This document shows positions 26,038-35,976 of a stretch of DNA of 64,000 nucleotides, piece by piece. Under the pieces are notes generated by a model, which made no database searches, was not told where the DNA came from, and saw only the letters and a program-made list of their open reading frames with translations. Each line of letters begins with the position of its first letter. Position 1 is the stretch's first letter. Made by a program: the position numbers and the translations under genes. The stretch is from RGIG8775 sp045537235 (GTDB lineage: Bacteria; Bacillota; Clostridia; Oscillospirales; CAG-272): NCBI GenBank assembly GCA_045537235.1, contig JAZSPB010000076.1:1-64000 (forward strand). The letters are read 5' to 3'.

Positions 26038-27339
26038 TTGTCAACAAAAAAACAGAACCTTTTTTTCAGCAACGAAGGAAACGGAGATTCTTCTCTTTGT
26101 GCGTGGCGAGATGACGGTTGGCTGAACTACCGTCGCGCACAGGAAAGATCGACTTCGGATTTTCCGCTTAACATTTATCAAGTGTCCTTGAAGGATTGGA
26201 AATGTCGGGAAAACGGGGAGCTGTGTACAAGCGAGGAGATTGCCCCCGAGCTTGCATGCTATTCCAAGCAAATGGGATATACACATATCGAACTTTTGCC
26301 CGCAGACCTTTCTCCTCAAGAGATGGCAGCATTTGTTGGTACCTTGCACGAGGCGGGTATCGGCGTGATATTGGATCTTATCTCTCGGGTGTCCGACTTC
26401 GATTGGGAGGCGGAGGTTGCCCGTTGTGTGTTTGAATATCATGCGGACGGACTTTGTCTCTCTTGTGATGCGATCATGCTTGGTCATATTCACAATCTTA
26501 TGAAGGCAACGTGCCCCGATGTTTTGCTTTTGGCGGATTCCGCTTTGGCAGATGTACGGCATCTGTCCTCGCTGTTTATTCCGCAGTATCGGCAGTGGAC
26601 GGAAAACGTTTTGTGTTGCTTTGCCTGCGAAGCGGATTTGCGTCGTGGGCGTTTGGATGATCTTTTTGATAAAGATGGCTTGGAATCGTTTTCGCACCAA
26701 TTGCTTTCGCTTTCTTGCAAGGATCTTTCGTGCGGCGGAAGCTCGCTTCTTGACCGAATGTCTGGAGATTATTGGCAGAAATTTGCGAGCATCCGTGCGC
26801 TTTTGGGATATATGCTGACCGTGCCCGGCAAAAAAAGGATCTTTATGGGATGCGAGATCGGTGAGTTTCGCGCATGGAATGAGGGCGAGAGGATGGAATG
26901 GTTCCTCTTGGATCATGATGCCCATGCACGGCTTCAGCTTTTCTTTGCTCAAATGAACTGGTTTTATCTGACACAACCGGCGCTTTGGAATGACGGTGCG
27001 GAAAGCTTTCAAAATCTATCCGAGAATCGAGGAAAAAGCGTTTTGTGCTACCGTCGAGTATCGCGGGACGGAGAGACGCTGTTGACCGTTGTCAATCTTA
27101 CGCCTGCCGTACATCATGAATATGAGATCGGTGTTCCCGAGGGAGGCGAGTACGAGGAATTGATCAATTCCGACCACCTTTCCTTTGGCGGGAGCGGTGT
27201 TATAAATGCTAGCCCCATTTTTACCGAATCAAACCGTTTCGGTCGATTCGATCACACTTTGAGGATTACCGTGCCTCCGCTTGCTGTCTGTGTTTTCCGT
27301 TGTCGGAAACGCAACGCGCCCGAAGACACAATATCATAA
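26038..27339 (+). CDS. GlgB-like branching-enzyme pseudoenzyme
   Basis: About 433 residues that align to the GH13 and C-terminal parts of 1,4-alpha-glucan branching enzyme (NIYQVSLKDWK, YTHIELLPADLSP, SGDYWQKFASIRALLGYML, PGKKRIFMGCEIGEFRAWN). The CBM48 domain is absent and the barrel is shortened. Catalytic positions are replaced: the DGLRVDAV nucleophile is Ser (S142 in DGLCLSCD), the AEES glutamate is D167 in LADSA, and LSHDEV reads LSCKDL (226-230); the region I His is also lost. It should be inactive as a transferase. A TTG start at 26038 has AAAGGGG 9 bp upstream; the ATG at 26017 has none. As first gene of a glycogen operon, a binding or regulatory role is the best inference. Confidence 0.85.
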   Translation: MSTKKQNLFFSNEGNGDSSLCAWRDDGWLNYRRAQERSTSDFPLNIYQVSLKDWKCRENGELCTSEEIAPELACYSKQMGYTHIELLPADLSPQEMAAFVGTLHEAGIGVILDLISRVSDFDWEAEVARCVFEYHADGLCLSCDAIMLGHIHNLMKATCPDVLLLADSALADVRHLSSLFIPQYRQWTENVLCCFACEADLRRGRLDDLFDKDGLESFSHQLLSLSCKDLSCGGSSLLDRMSGDYWQKFASIRALLGYMLTVPGKKRIFMGCEIGEFRAWNEGERMEWFLLDHDAHARLQLFFAQMNWFYLTQPALWNDGAESFQNLSENRGKSVLCYRRVSRDGETLLTVVNLTPAVHHEYEIGVPEGGEYEELINSDHLSFGGSGVINASPIFTESNRFGRFDHTLRITVPPLAVCVFRCRKRNAPEDTIS

Positions 27340-27374
27340 ATTATCGACAATAAAAAATTTTTCGGAGGTGCTTT

Positions 27375-28571
27375 ATGTTCAAGAAAAAAGAAAGCGTAGC
27401 GATGCTTCTTGCCGGCGGGCAGGGAAGCCGATTGTACGCGCTGACTTACAAAACCGCAAAGCCCGCAGTTTCCTTTGGAGGAAAGTATCGTATCATCGAT
27501 TTTCCTCTTTCCAACTGCACTAACTCCGGCATTGATACCGTGGGTGTTTTGACCCAGTATCAGCCCCTTGTGCTCAATGAGTACATCGGAAACGGTCTAC
27601 CCTGGGATCTTGACCGTGCCTTTGGTGGTGTTTCCATTCTTCCGCCCTATCAGGCCAAGGATTCTGCCGATTGGTATAAGGGTACGGCGAATGCGATCTA
27701 TCAAAATATTGAATTTATTGAGCGTTATGATCCCGAGTATGTTCTGGTGCTTTCGGGAGACCATATTTATAAGATGGATTATTCCAAAATGCTGGATTAC
27801 CACAAACAGATGGGGGCCGACTGTACCATTGCGGTTATTGATGTTCCGTTGGAGGAAGCCAGCCGCTTCGGTATTATGAGCACCAATCCCGATAACTCGA
27901 TCTACAAATTCTCCGAAAAACCAAAGAATCCCGACAGTACCAAGGCTTCTATGGGTATCTATGTATTTACCAAGGAAAAATTGGTCAAGTATTTGAAGGA
28001 AGATGCGGCCGATCCCGAGTCCTCCAATGACTTTGGAAAGAATATCATTCCCAATATGTTGGCCGCCGGCGAAAAGATGTATGCCTACTCCTTCGAGGGC
28101 TATTGGAAGGATGTGGGAACCATCGCATCGCTTTGGGAAGCCAATATGGATATGCTGGGTGATAATCCCGTTCTTAACCTCAACGATGAGAGCTGGCGTA
28201 TTTTCTCCCGCTATCAAAACGAAAGTCCTCAGTATGTCGGTCCCGATGCCAGTATTGAAAACTGCACCATCACCGAAGGTTGCGAGATCCACGGAACGGT
28301 TATCAACTCGGTTCTCGGTGAGGGTGTTAAGATCATGGAAGGCGCTTGTGTGCGTGACTCGGTCATCATGAGCCGCGTTACGATCGGCAAGGATTCTGTT
28401 GTTGAGTATTCTATCCTTGACGAAGGTGTAACGGTGGGCGAGGGGGTCAAGATCGGTAAACCCCGTACGGAGGCATCGGGCATTACCGTGATCGGATCGG
28501 GTGTATGTGTACCCGCAAATCGAACCATAGGCGACAACGAAATGATCGCTGAAATGAAGGAGGGACAGTAA
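27375..28571 (+). CDS. glgC: Glucose-1-phosphate adenylyltransferase (GlgC)
   Basis: A 398-residue ADP-glucose pyrophosphorylase catalytic subunit. The nucleotide-binding loop LLAGGQGSRLYALT, the active-site region VLSGDHIYKMDY, and the glucose-phosphate-binding FSEKPKNP are intact. The C-terminal part is a left-handed beta helix. It supplies ADP-glucose to GlgA. GGAGGTG is 6 bp before the ATG, and the gene is followed at once by glgD. Confidence 0.96.
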   Translation: MFKKKESVAMLLAGGQGSRLYALTYKTAKPAVSFGGKYRIIDFPLSNCTNSGIDTVGVLTQYQPLVLNEYIGNGLPWDLDRAFGGVSILPPYQAKDSADWYKGTANAIYQNIEFIERYDPEYVLVLSGDHIYKMDYSKMLDYHKQMGADCTIAVIDVPLEEASRFGIMSTNPDNSIYKFSEKPKNPDSTKASMGIYVFTKEKLVKYLKEDAADPESSNDFGKNIIPNMLAAGEKMYAYSFEGYWKDVGTIASLWEANMDMLGDNPVLNLNDESWRIFSRYQNESPQYVGPDASIENCTITEGCEIHGTVINSVLGEGVKIMEGACVRDSVIMSRVTIGKDSVVEYSILDEGVTVGEGVKIGKPRTEASGITVIGSGVCVPANRTIGDNEMIAEMKEGQ

Positions 28572-28572
28572 A

Positions 28573-29706
28573 ATGACTGCAGCAGGCTTGATTTTTTCCA
28601 ATATACATGACCAGTCCATTGCGGAGCTTACCAACCGCAGAACCATTGCCAGCGTTCCCTTCGGTTGCCGTTACCGTCTGATCGATTTTGCGCTGTCCAA
28701 CATGGTGAATTCCAACATTACCAAGGTTGGTATCATTACACATAATAACTATCAGTCGCTCCTTGACCACATCGGTACGGGTAAGGACTGGGATCTCTCC
28801 CGTCGTTCGGGCGGTATCAAGATCCTTCCTCCGTTTATCACCTCCTTTACCGGTCCTGCAGCCAATAAGCTGTATACCACCCGCTTGGAAGCATTGATGG
28901 GAGTTACCAACTTTATCACGCGTTGCAACGAGGAGCATATTGTGCTTTCCGACTGCGATGCCGTTTGCAATATCAATATTGCCGACGTGCTGGAGCAGCA
29001 TGAGAAAAACGATGCCGATATCACTATCGTGAGCACCAAGAAGTCCTTTGATGAGCACGCTTACAATTCGTCTATCATTTGCGTAGAGGCTTCTGGCGAC
29101 GGTCGTCTTACCGGTGTTTCCAAATTCAAACCCACAAGCGGCGTGGAGGAGATCAGTACCAACCTGATGGTCGTGAAGCGTAAGTATCTTTTGAATGTGT
29201 TGAGCGAGGCGGCTGCGCGCGATTATGACAGCTTCTACTTGGATATCATCGCAAAGAGATTGGAGCGCGATCGGTATTTTGTTTACCATTATGAGGGATA
29301 CTATAATATCATTGGGTCTCTTGAAGGCTATTTTGCCTGCAATATGGAGCTTTTGAATCCCAAGACTCGCCGTGAGATCTTCGAGGTGCCCAATTTCCCC
29401 GTATATACCAAGGTCAGAAACTCAGCCCCCACCAAGTATACAAGCAGTGCCAAAGTTAAGAACTCCTACATCGCAGACGGCTGTGTGATCGACGGTACGG
29501 TAGAGAATTCTATTATCTTCCGTGGTGTCAAGGTAGGGAAGGGCGCCGTGATCCGCAATTCTATCATCCTTCAGGATACCTACATCGGTTCGGATGTTTC
29601 GCTTAACTGTGTGATCACCGACAAAAACGTGGTTATCAACGACGGTCGCGTGCTTTCCGGTCACCAGACCATGCCCTTCTTCATCGGAAAAGGCGTTCGT
29701 GTATAA
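28573..29706 (+). CDS. glgD: Glucose-1-phosphate adenylyltransferase subunit GlgD
   Basis: A 377-residue GlgC paralogue lacking the GGxGxRL nucleotide loop; it begins directly with MTAAGLIFSNIHDQSIAELT and keeps PFGCRYRLIDF. GlgD is the non-catalytic partner that forms a hetero-oligomer with GlgC in Firmicutes and raises its activity. It starts 1 bp after glgC. Confidence 0.95.
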   Translation: MTAAGLIFSNIHDQSIAELTNRRTIASVPFGCRYRLIDFALSNMVNSNITKVGIITHNNYQSLLDHIGTGKDWDLSRRSGGIKILPPFITSFTGPAANKLYTTRLEALMGVTNFITRCNEEHIVLSDCDAVCNINIADVLEQHEKNDADITIVSTKKSFDEHAYNSSIICVEASGDGRLTGVSKFKPTSGVEEISTNLMVVKRKYLLNVLSEAAARDYDSFYLDIIAKRLERDRYFVYHYEGYYNIIGSLEGYFACNMELLNPKTRREIFEVPNFPVYTKVRNSAPTKYTSSAKVKNSYIADGCVIDGTVENSIIFRGVKVGKGAVIRNSIILQDTYIGSDVSLNCVITDKNVVINDGRVLSGHQTMPFFIGKGVRV

Positions 29707-29724
29707 CCGAGGAGGAAAGTATCA

Positions 29725-31164
29725 ATGAGTAAGATCCTTTTTGTAGGCGCCGAGGCCATGCCCTTTGCGGCAACAGGCGGTCTCGGCGATGTAATGGGCT
29801 CACTTCCCGCGGCCATGAAGGCGGCAGAGCCTGACAGTGACATTCGCGTTGTTATGCCTCTTTACGGAATGGTAAATGACAAATGGCGTTCCGAGATGAA
29901 GGATGAGGCGGTTTTTGAAGTCAAGTTGGCATGGCGCAATATTTATTGCGGCGTCAAAAGCCTTGTCAAGGACGGTGTGACTTACTACTTCATCGATAAC
30001 GAATATTATTTCAAACGCGATACCTTGTACGGTCATTATGATGACGGCGAACGCTATGCCTTTTTCTGCATGGCGGTAATGGAGATGCTTGGGCAAGTTG
30101 ATTTTATGCCCGATGTTCTCCATGCCCATGATTGGCAATCGGCACTCAGTGTTGTGTATTTGAACTGTCTCTATCGCCATGTGAGCGGATATGACAAAAT
30201 TAAGACAGTTTTCACCATTCACAACATTGAATACCAAGGAAAATATGATTTTAGTATCCTTTATGATGTTTTTGCACTTGGTCATGAGTGCCACGGATTG
30301 ATGGAGTATGACGGATGCATCAACTTGATGAAGGGTGCGATCGTGTGCGCAGATATTGTGTCTACCGTAAGCCCTCGGTATGCCCAGGAAATTCGTTCTC
30401 CTCAGTATGCTCATGGTTTGGAGCACATTATTTGCCGGAGTGAGAATAAATTGCGCGGTATTTTGAACGGTATCGACTATGTTTACTACAATCCCGAGAC
30501 GGATGCCGTGATTACGGAAAACTTTTCCTCCAATTCGGTTGAAAAGAAGATTGCGAACAAGCTGGCACTCCAAAAGGCAGTGGGGCTACCCGAAAATGCC
30601 GATGTTCCTATGCTCGCCATTATCTCTCGACTGGCATCCCACAAGGGTCTTGACATCGTTTCCGAAATGGCTTACGGCTTGCTTCAGTATAATGATGTTC
30701 AGCTTGTGGTCCTCGGAAAGGGAGAGGCGCGATACGAGCAATTTTTCCGCAACCTAGAAAGAGATTTCCCGGGAAAAGCCAAGGCGCTTATCGAATACGA
30801 TCGCGATCTTTCCAAACGCATCTATGCTGCGGCAGATATCTTTGTCATGCCTTCGGCCAGTGAGCCTTGCGGCTTGTCGCAGATGATCGCCTCCCGTTAC
30901 GGCGCCATCCCCGTAGTCAGAGAAACGGGCGGTCTTTACGACTCGATCAAGGGCTATTGGGAAAAAGACGGAGAGTTGATGGGCAATGGCTTCACCTTTG
31001 CCGGCTACTCTGCCGCCGAGCTTTTTGACCGCATCAATGCCGCCGTTGAATTGTGGCACAACAAGGAAAAACGCGACAGATTCGTTCAGAAGATCATGAA
31101 TGTGGACTTCTCTTGGAGTGTGTCCGCGAAGAGTTATTTTGATATGTACAACAGCATTCTGTAA
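29725..31164 (+). CDS. glgA: Glycogen synthase GlgA
   Basis: A 479-residue GT5 enzyme that extends alpha-1,4-glucan from ADP-glucose. ADP-glucose-binding motif variant ATGGLGDVMGSLP near residue 17 (KTGGL family motif), HAHDWQSAL, VFTIHNIEYQG, ISRLASHKGLDIV and PSASEPCGLSQM are present. GAGGAGG precedes the ATG. Third biosynthetic gene of the operon. Confidence 0.96.
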   Translation: MSKILFVGAEAMPFAATGGLGDVMGSLPAAMKAAEPDSDIRVVMPLYGMVNDKWRSEMKDEAVFEVKLAWRNIYCGVKSLVKDGVTYYFIDNEYYFKRDTLYGHYDDGERYAFFCMAVMEMLGQVDFMPDVLHAHDWQSALSVVYLNCLYRHVSGYDKIKTVFTIHNIEYQGKYDFSILYDVFALGHECHGLMEYDGCINLMKGAIVCADIVSTVSPRYAQEIRSPQYAHGLEHIICRSENKLRGILNGIDYVYYNPETDAVITENFSSNSVEKKIANKLALQKAVGLPENADVPMLAIISRLASHKGLDIVSEMAYGLLQYNDVQLVVLGKGEARYEQFFRNLERDFPGKAKALIEYDRDLSKRIYAAADIFVMPSASEPCGLSQMIASRYGAIPVVRETGGLYDSIKGYWEKDGELMGNGFTFAGYSAAELFDRINAAVELWHNKEKRDRFVQKIMNVDFSWSVSAKSYFDMYNSIL

Positions 31165-31257
31165 GCTGTAGACATTATATTTTATCGATTACGGCGCGTG
31201 AGTGACCAAAGCCCGCGCGCCGTGATCAATTCCAAAAAAGAAAGGCAAAACCATCCC

Positions 31258-33693
31258 ATGGCAAATTCACCAACAGTAAAACAGGTAAAAGAAAACCTCG
31301 AGTCCAAATTGTCCAGACAGTTCGGCTGTACCGCGGCCGAGGCGTCTCGCGATCAGATGTACAAGGCGGCGGCGCTTACTATCAAGGACATTCTCGCCGC
31401 CAAGCGCGGCGATTTTAAGAAACGGGTCAACAAGACCGGCTCCAAGCGCGTATATTATATGTGCATGGAATTCCTTCTTGGTCGTTCGCTGAAAACCAAT
31501 CTTTGCAACCTCGGTTTGGATAAGGCATATAGCGAGGCGCTCAAGTCTCTCGGCTTTGAGCTTGAAGACCTTTACGAATGCGAGCCCGATGCAGGTCTTG
31601 GCAACGGCGGTCTTGGTCGTCTTGCGGCTTGCTTTATGGATTCGCTTTCTTCTCTCGATTATCCCGCAACCGGATTCTCCATCTGCTACGAATATGGTCT
31701 TTTCAAGCAAATGATCGTTGACGGTATGCAGATTGAGCTTCCCGATATTTGGCTTCCCGGCGGAGAGGTGTGGCTGGTTCCCAGAACCGACCGTATCTAT
31801 CATGTCAAAATGGGCGGTCGCGTTCGTGAGGAGTGGAAGGACGGACATCTTGAGGTCATTTATGAGGACTGCGAGGAGATCGAGGCGGTTCCTTACGACA
31901 TGATGATTTCCGGCTCCGACAGCGAGGCGGTCAGCCAGCTTCGTTTGTGGAAGGCACGCGATATTCATAATTTCAATATGGGTCTGTTCTCTCAAGGACA
32001 GTACACTCGCGCACTTGAGGAAAGCACCAATGCGGAGATCATCTCCAAGGTGCTCTATCCTTCGGACAACCACACCGAGGGCAAGCTGCTTCGCTTGTCT
32101 CAGCAGTATTTCTTGGTTTCCGCATCGGTGCAGAGTATTATCCGTGATCATATGGCGGTTTACGGAACCATTGAGAATCTTCCCGATAAGGTAGCCATTC
32201 ATATCAACGACACCCATCCCGCACTGTGCATTCCCGAGCTGATGCGCATTTTGATCGACGAGTATTTCTTGTCTTGGGATCGCGCATGGGATATCGTTAC
32301 CCGCACCGTTTCCTATACCAATCATACCGTCATGCCCGAAGCGCTTGAGAGATGGAATGAGGATCTGTTTAAGCTTAAACTGCCCCGTATTTATGCTATT
32401 GTCAAGGAGATCAATGAGCGCTTCTGCCGTGATGCATGGAAGTTCTTCCCGGGCAACTGGAACAGCATTTCCCGCATGAGCGTGGTCGGCTACGGAGAGG
32501 TCAGAATGGCCAACCTTTCGGTCATCGCTTCCCATTCGGTCAACGGTGTTTCCAAGCTTCATTCGGATATTCTTAAAAGCAACACCTTCAAGGATTTCTA
32601 TAAGATGTATCCGTACAAGTTTGATAATGTGACCAACGGAATCGCGCATCGCAGATGGCTTTGCTATTCCAACCCCAAGCTTGCCGAGTTACTGGACAAT
32701 TGCATCGGCACGGGCTACCGCAAGAATCCCGAGGAGCTGGCGAATTTTGCCAAGTTTGCGGATGACGAGACAGTGTTGACCGCAGTGCGCGATATTAAGC
32801 ACCAAAACAAGATCGCCTTCTCCAATCTTTTGATGAAGAAAACAGGCAAGGCTATTGATACCCATTCGATCTTCGACGTTCAGATCAAGCGCCTGCATGA
32901 GTATAAGCGCCAGCTTCTGAATGCCTTGAATATCATTGGTATCTATCTTGACCTCAAGGAGAACCCCGATCTGGATATCCAGCCACAGACCTTTATTTTC
33001 GGTGCCAAGGCCGCGCCCGGCTATCAGATGGCCAAGCAGATCATCAAGCTCCTTTGCTATATCAGCAAGGATATTGATCAGAATCCCACGATCCGCGAAA
33101 AGTTGCAGGTCGTCTTCCTTGAAGATTACAACGTCAGCCTTGCTGAGTCCCTCATTCCTTCTGCGGAGATCAGTGAACAGATCTCTCTGGCAGGTAAGGA
33201 GGCAAGCGGAACCGGCTGTATGAAGTTGATGATCAACGGCGCACTTACCATCGGTACTCTTGACGGTGCCAATGTCGAGATGCTTGCCGCAGCAGGGGAT
33301 GACAATATGTTTATCTTCGGTCTTACCAGTAATGAGGTGGATGAGTTGTGGCTCCGCGGCTATAATTCGGCTCTTTATTATGCGAATAATGACCGCCTGA
33401 AGAAGATCGTCAACTACTTGAATGTGGGCTTTGCGGGCGAGTCCTTCTCGGATATCGCAACCTATCTGCTTTCGGGCTACGGTATTGCAGACCCCTATAT
33501 GTGTCTTGCGGACTTCGAGTCCTACCGACAGGCTCATGAGAAGGCCATCGCGGCATATCAAGATAAGAACAAGTGGAACCGTATGTCCTTGATGAATATT
33601 GCATCTGCCGGACATTTCGCCGCAGACCGCAGTATTGAGGAGTATGCACAGCGTATTTGGAAGCTTAAGAAATTACCCAAAGTCGGAGATTGA
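31258..33693 (+). CDS. glgP: Glycogen/alpha-glucan phosphorylase
   Basis: About 811 residues of GT35 phosphorylase, which releases glucose 1-phosphate from glycogen. The pyridoxal-phosphate lysine lies in EASGTGCMKLMING; GLGNGGLGRLAACFMDS and HINDTHPAL are further family blocks. The frame is open to a GTG at 31198, but the ATG at 31258 has a nearby AAGAAAGG and a family-like N-terminus. Coding it with GlgC, GlgD and GlgA puts synthesis and breakdown in one operon. Confidence 0.95.
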   Translation: MANSPTVKQVKENLESKLSRQFGCTAAEASRDQMYKAAALTIKDILAAKRGDFKKRVNKTGSKRVYYMCMEFLLGRSLKTNLCNLGLDKAYSEALKSLGFELEDLYECEPDAGLGNGGLGRLAACFMDSLSSLDYPATGFSICYEYGLFKQMIVDGMQIELPDIWLPGGEVWLVPRTDRIYHVKMGGRVREEWKDGHLEVIYEDCEEIEAVPYDMMISGSDSEAVSQLRLWKARDIHNFNMGLFSQGQYTRALEESTNAEIISKVLYPSDNHTEGKLLRLSQQYFLVSASVQSIIRDHMAVYGTIENLPDKVAIHINDTHPALCIPELMRILIDEYFLSWDRAWDIVTRTVSYTNHTVMPEALERWNEDLFKLKLPRIYAIVKEINERFCRDAWKFFPGNWNSISRMSVVGYGEVRMANLSVIASHSVNGVSKLHSDILKSNTFKDFYKMYPYKFDNVTNGIAHRRWLCYSNPKLAELLDNCIGTGYRKNPEELANFAKFADDETVLTAVRDIKHQNKIAFSNLLMKKTGKAIDTHSIFDVQIKRLHEYKRQLLNALNIIGIYLDLKENPDLDIQPQTFIFGAKAAPGYQMAKQIIKLLCYISKDIDQNPTIREKLQVVFLEDYNVSLAESLIPSAEISEQISLAGKEASGTGCMKLMINGALTIGTLDGANVEMLAAAGDDNMFIFGLTSNEVDELWLRGYNSALYYANNDRLKKIVNYLNVGFAGESFSDIATYLLSGYGIADPYMCLADFESYRQAHEKAIAAYQDKNKWNRMSLMNIASAGHFAADRSIEEYAQRIWKLKKLPKVGD

Positions 33694-33696
33694 TCT

Positions 33697-35610
33697 ATGC
33701 TTGCGAGACTGCATCAATGCCTCGAGGCGGGTGCTATGCCCGTCATAATCAAAACGGTTGGCCGAGAGGATGTTTCCTCACGAGGGGCATTTGCTCTCGG
33801 CTCCGTCCTTTGTTTTTGCATCAAATGTCCTCGCCGTCTCGGTGTTCGCGCCATTGTTATGCGTATCGCACGAGACGGGGAGGAGACGCACGATATCCCC
33901 CTGTCCTTTTTTGACACCCGTGGCGGTGAGGATTGGTATCGGTGTGAGCTTTCTCTTGATGCCGAGCTTTGCGGGGGCAAGGACGGACTCTTTTATTACG
34001 AGTTTCTTTTTTTGCGTGGTTTGGACACGCTTTTTTCGCATACTTATAACAATGTAGACATCACATTAAGCGATCATTCGGAGCATAAGTTCCGACTTTT
34101 GGTTCACCGTTCGGATTTCTGTGTTCCCGATTGGTTCGCAGGCGGAACGATGTACCATGTGTTTGTTGATCGCTTTTTTCGCGGTGCAGGGAAGACTGCA
34201 ATGCGCGACGATGCGATCATGAATGAGGACTGGTACGGAGGCATCAAGCAGTTTGCTCCTTATCCCGGGGCACCTGTGGCCAACAATGAGTTTTTCGGCG
34301 GAAATCTTTGGGGCGTTGCGGATAAACTGGACTATCTGTCCTCTCTTGGCGTAACGACCCTCTATCTCAGTCCCATCTTTAAGGCTTATTCCAACCACAA
34401 ATACGACACGGGCGACTATATGAAGGTCGACGAAATGTTCGGCGGAGAAGAAGCCCTTGATTGGTTGATTCAAAAAGCCAAAACATACGGAATGCGCGTC
34501 ATTCTCGACGGTGTGTTCAATCATACCGGTGATGATAGCCGCTATTTCAATCGTTACGGAAAATATGACTCTCTCGGAGCCTATCAAACGAAGGATTCAC
34601 CGTATCACGATTGGTATTGCTTCGAAAAATTCCCCGACGATTATAAATCATGGTGGGGAATTGAGATCTTGCCCAAAATCAACCCCGATTCCGAGGCTTG
34701 TCGGCATTTTCTTGCCGGCACGGGCGGTGTAGCCGAAAAGTATATCAAAAAGGGAATCGGCGGCTGGCGGTTGGATGTGGCGGACGAGCTTTCGGATGCC
34801 TTCCTTGATCTTTTGTCCGAAACCGTCAAGAAGGTGTCTGACGGTGAAGGATTGATCATCGGTGAGGTGTGGGAAAATGCCGCCGATAAGATCGCGTACG
34901 GAAAAAGGCGCCGTTATTTCCGCGGCGGTCAGCTTGACAGCGTTATGAATTATCCTTTGCGAAATGCCATTCTTTCTTTTGTCAAGGATGGTGATGCCAT
35001 GGCTTTTTATAACGGATTGACCGAGTTGTATGCCTCCTATCCCCGCGCTGTTTGTGATTCACTGATGAATCTTCTCGGAACTCATGATACCGAGCGTATC
35101 CTTTCGGTTTTGGGAGATACGGAGATCGAAGACCTGGATAATCAAACTCTCTCTTGTCACCGTATGTCAGCGGAGGCAAGAGCCAAGGGAGTGGCACTTC
35201 TTAAAATGGCTTCTGCTTTGCAATATACTGTTTTCGGTGTGCCGTCTCTGTTCTATGGAGACGAGGTCGGTGTGGAGGGCGGACACGATCCCTTCTGCCG
35301 TATGCCGTATCCATGGGGTCAAGAAGATGGTGAACTGTTGGCACACTATCGGAAATTGGGGGCGCTTCGCCGTGAGCATTCGGTCTTCGCACACGGTGCG
35401 TTCGCGTTTCTTTCGGTTGGGGACGGTTTTGTTTCTTTTGAGAGATATGACAGCTCCGAGCGTATTGTTGTGGCGGTCAATCGCAGTTCTCACTCTGTAA
35501 CCCTCGATTTGGGAACTTTGTCACGGGACATTCTTTGCGGAGAGTCCTTTGAATCCACCGTCGAGATCGCCCCGGATACGGTTCGTATTCTTGAAGTGGT
35601 GAGCCTGTAA
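33697..35610 (+). CDS. GH13 alpha-glucan hydrolase (neopullulanase/cyclomaltodextrinase-like)
   Basis: A 637-residue GH13 enzyme with an N-terminal beta domain (about 1-140), then the barrel with an intact catalytic set: nucleophile D360 in GWRLDVADE, acid/base E390 in IIGEVWE, and H463-D464 in LLGTHDTER. FNHTGDDSRYFNR matches the conserved region I. There is no signal peptide, so it acts on intracellular glucan, probably trimming branches or maltodextrins after GlgP. It starts 3 bp after glgP. Confidence 0.9.
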   Translation: MLARLHQCLEAGAMPVIIKTVGREDVSSRGAFALGSVLCFCIKCPRRLGVRAIVMRIARDGEETHDIPLSFFDTRGGEDWYRCELSLDAELCGGKDGLFYYEFLFLRGLDTLFSHTYNNVDITLSDHSEHKFRLLVHRSDFCVPDWFAGGTMYHVFVDRFFRGAGKTAMRDDAIMNEDWYGGIKQFAPYPGAPVANNEFFGGNLWGVADKLDYLSSLGVTTLYLSPIFKAYSNHKYDTGDYMKVDEMFGGEEALDWLIQKAKTYGMRVILDGVFNHTGDDSRYFNRYGKYDSLGAYQTKDSPYHDWYCFEKFPDDYKSWWGIEILPKINPDSEACRHFLAGTGGVAEKYIKKGIGGWRLDVADELSDAFLDLLSETVKKVSDGEGLIIGEVWENAADKIAYGKRRRYFRGGQLDSVMNYPLRNAILSFVKDGDAMAFYNGLTELYASYPRAVCDSLMNLLGTHDTERILSVLGDTEIEDLDNQTLSCHRMSAEARAKGVALLKMASALQYTVFGVPSLFYGDEVGVEGGHDPFCRMPYPWGQEDGELLAHYRKLGALRREHSVFAHGAFAFLSVGDGFVSFERYDSSERIVVAVNRSSHSVTLDLGTLSRDILCGESFESTVEIAPDTVRILEVVSL

Positions 35611-35624
35611 GAAAGGAGTCGTCA

Positions 35625-35963
35625 ATGTTCAAAAAACTGTTTGAAAAAATGGCAAGAAACAGCAACCCCGACAGTAAGCGGTATAAATACGATATGGCCA
35701 AGCGCATCTGCGGTCATCATGTTCGCTATGTAACCGAAAAAAACGGTGACGTGGATGAGGTGATCGGTCGAGAAGGTGCTCTCAATATGCGCGACGGCGA
35801 ATTGCTCGTTTTTGCCTCTTCGGATATACTGATGCGCTGTGATATTGAACAGATGCAAGCGTGGGAATTGCTTTCCAAGGACGGTGTTGTCATTACAGCA
35901 CCCGATAAAGAGCACGGCGGAATGGAACGAACCATCATCGTTTACTATGTTTACTATCGCTGA
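35625..35963 (+). CDS. Conserved-type hypothetical protein
   Basis: A 112-residue soluble protein, not recognised. It is rich in charged residues, with a GMERTIIVYYVYYR C-terminus and no signal or membrane segment. A strong AAAGGAG site and tight spacing (14 bp after the GH13 gene, 13 bp before the next gene) show that it is a real member of the glycogen operon tail. Confidence 0.75.
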   Translation: MFKKLFEKMARNSNPDSKRYKYDMAKRICGHHVRYVTEKNGDVDEVIGREGALNMRDGELLVFASSDILMRCDIEQMQAWELLSKDGVVITAPDKEHGGMERTIIVYYVYYR

Positions 35964-35976
35964 GAAAGGAGTAGCC

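Noticed and set aside
31192..31222. A GC-rich hairpin between glgA and glgP as a terminator.
   Set aside because: The stem CGGCGCG/CGCGCCG is not followed by a T-run, and the operon continues; at most an mRNA processing or stability element.
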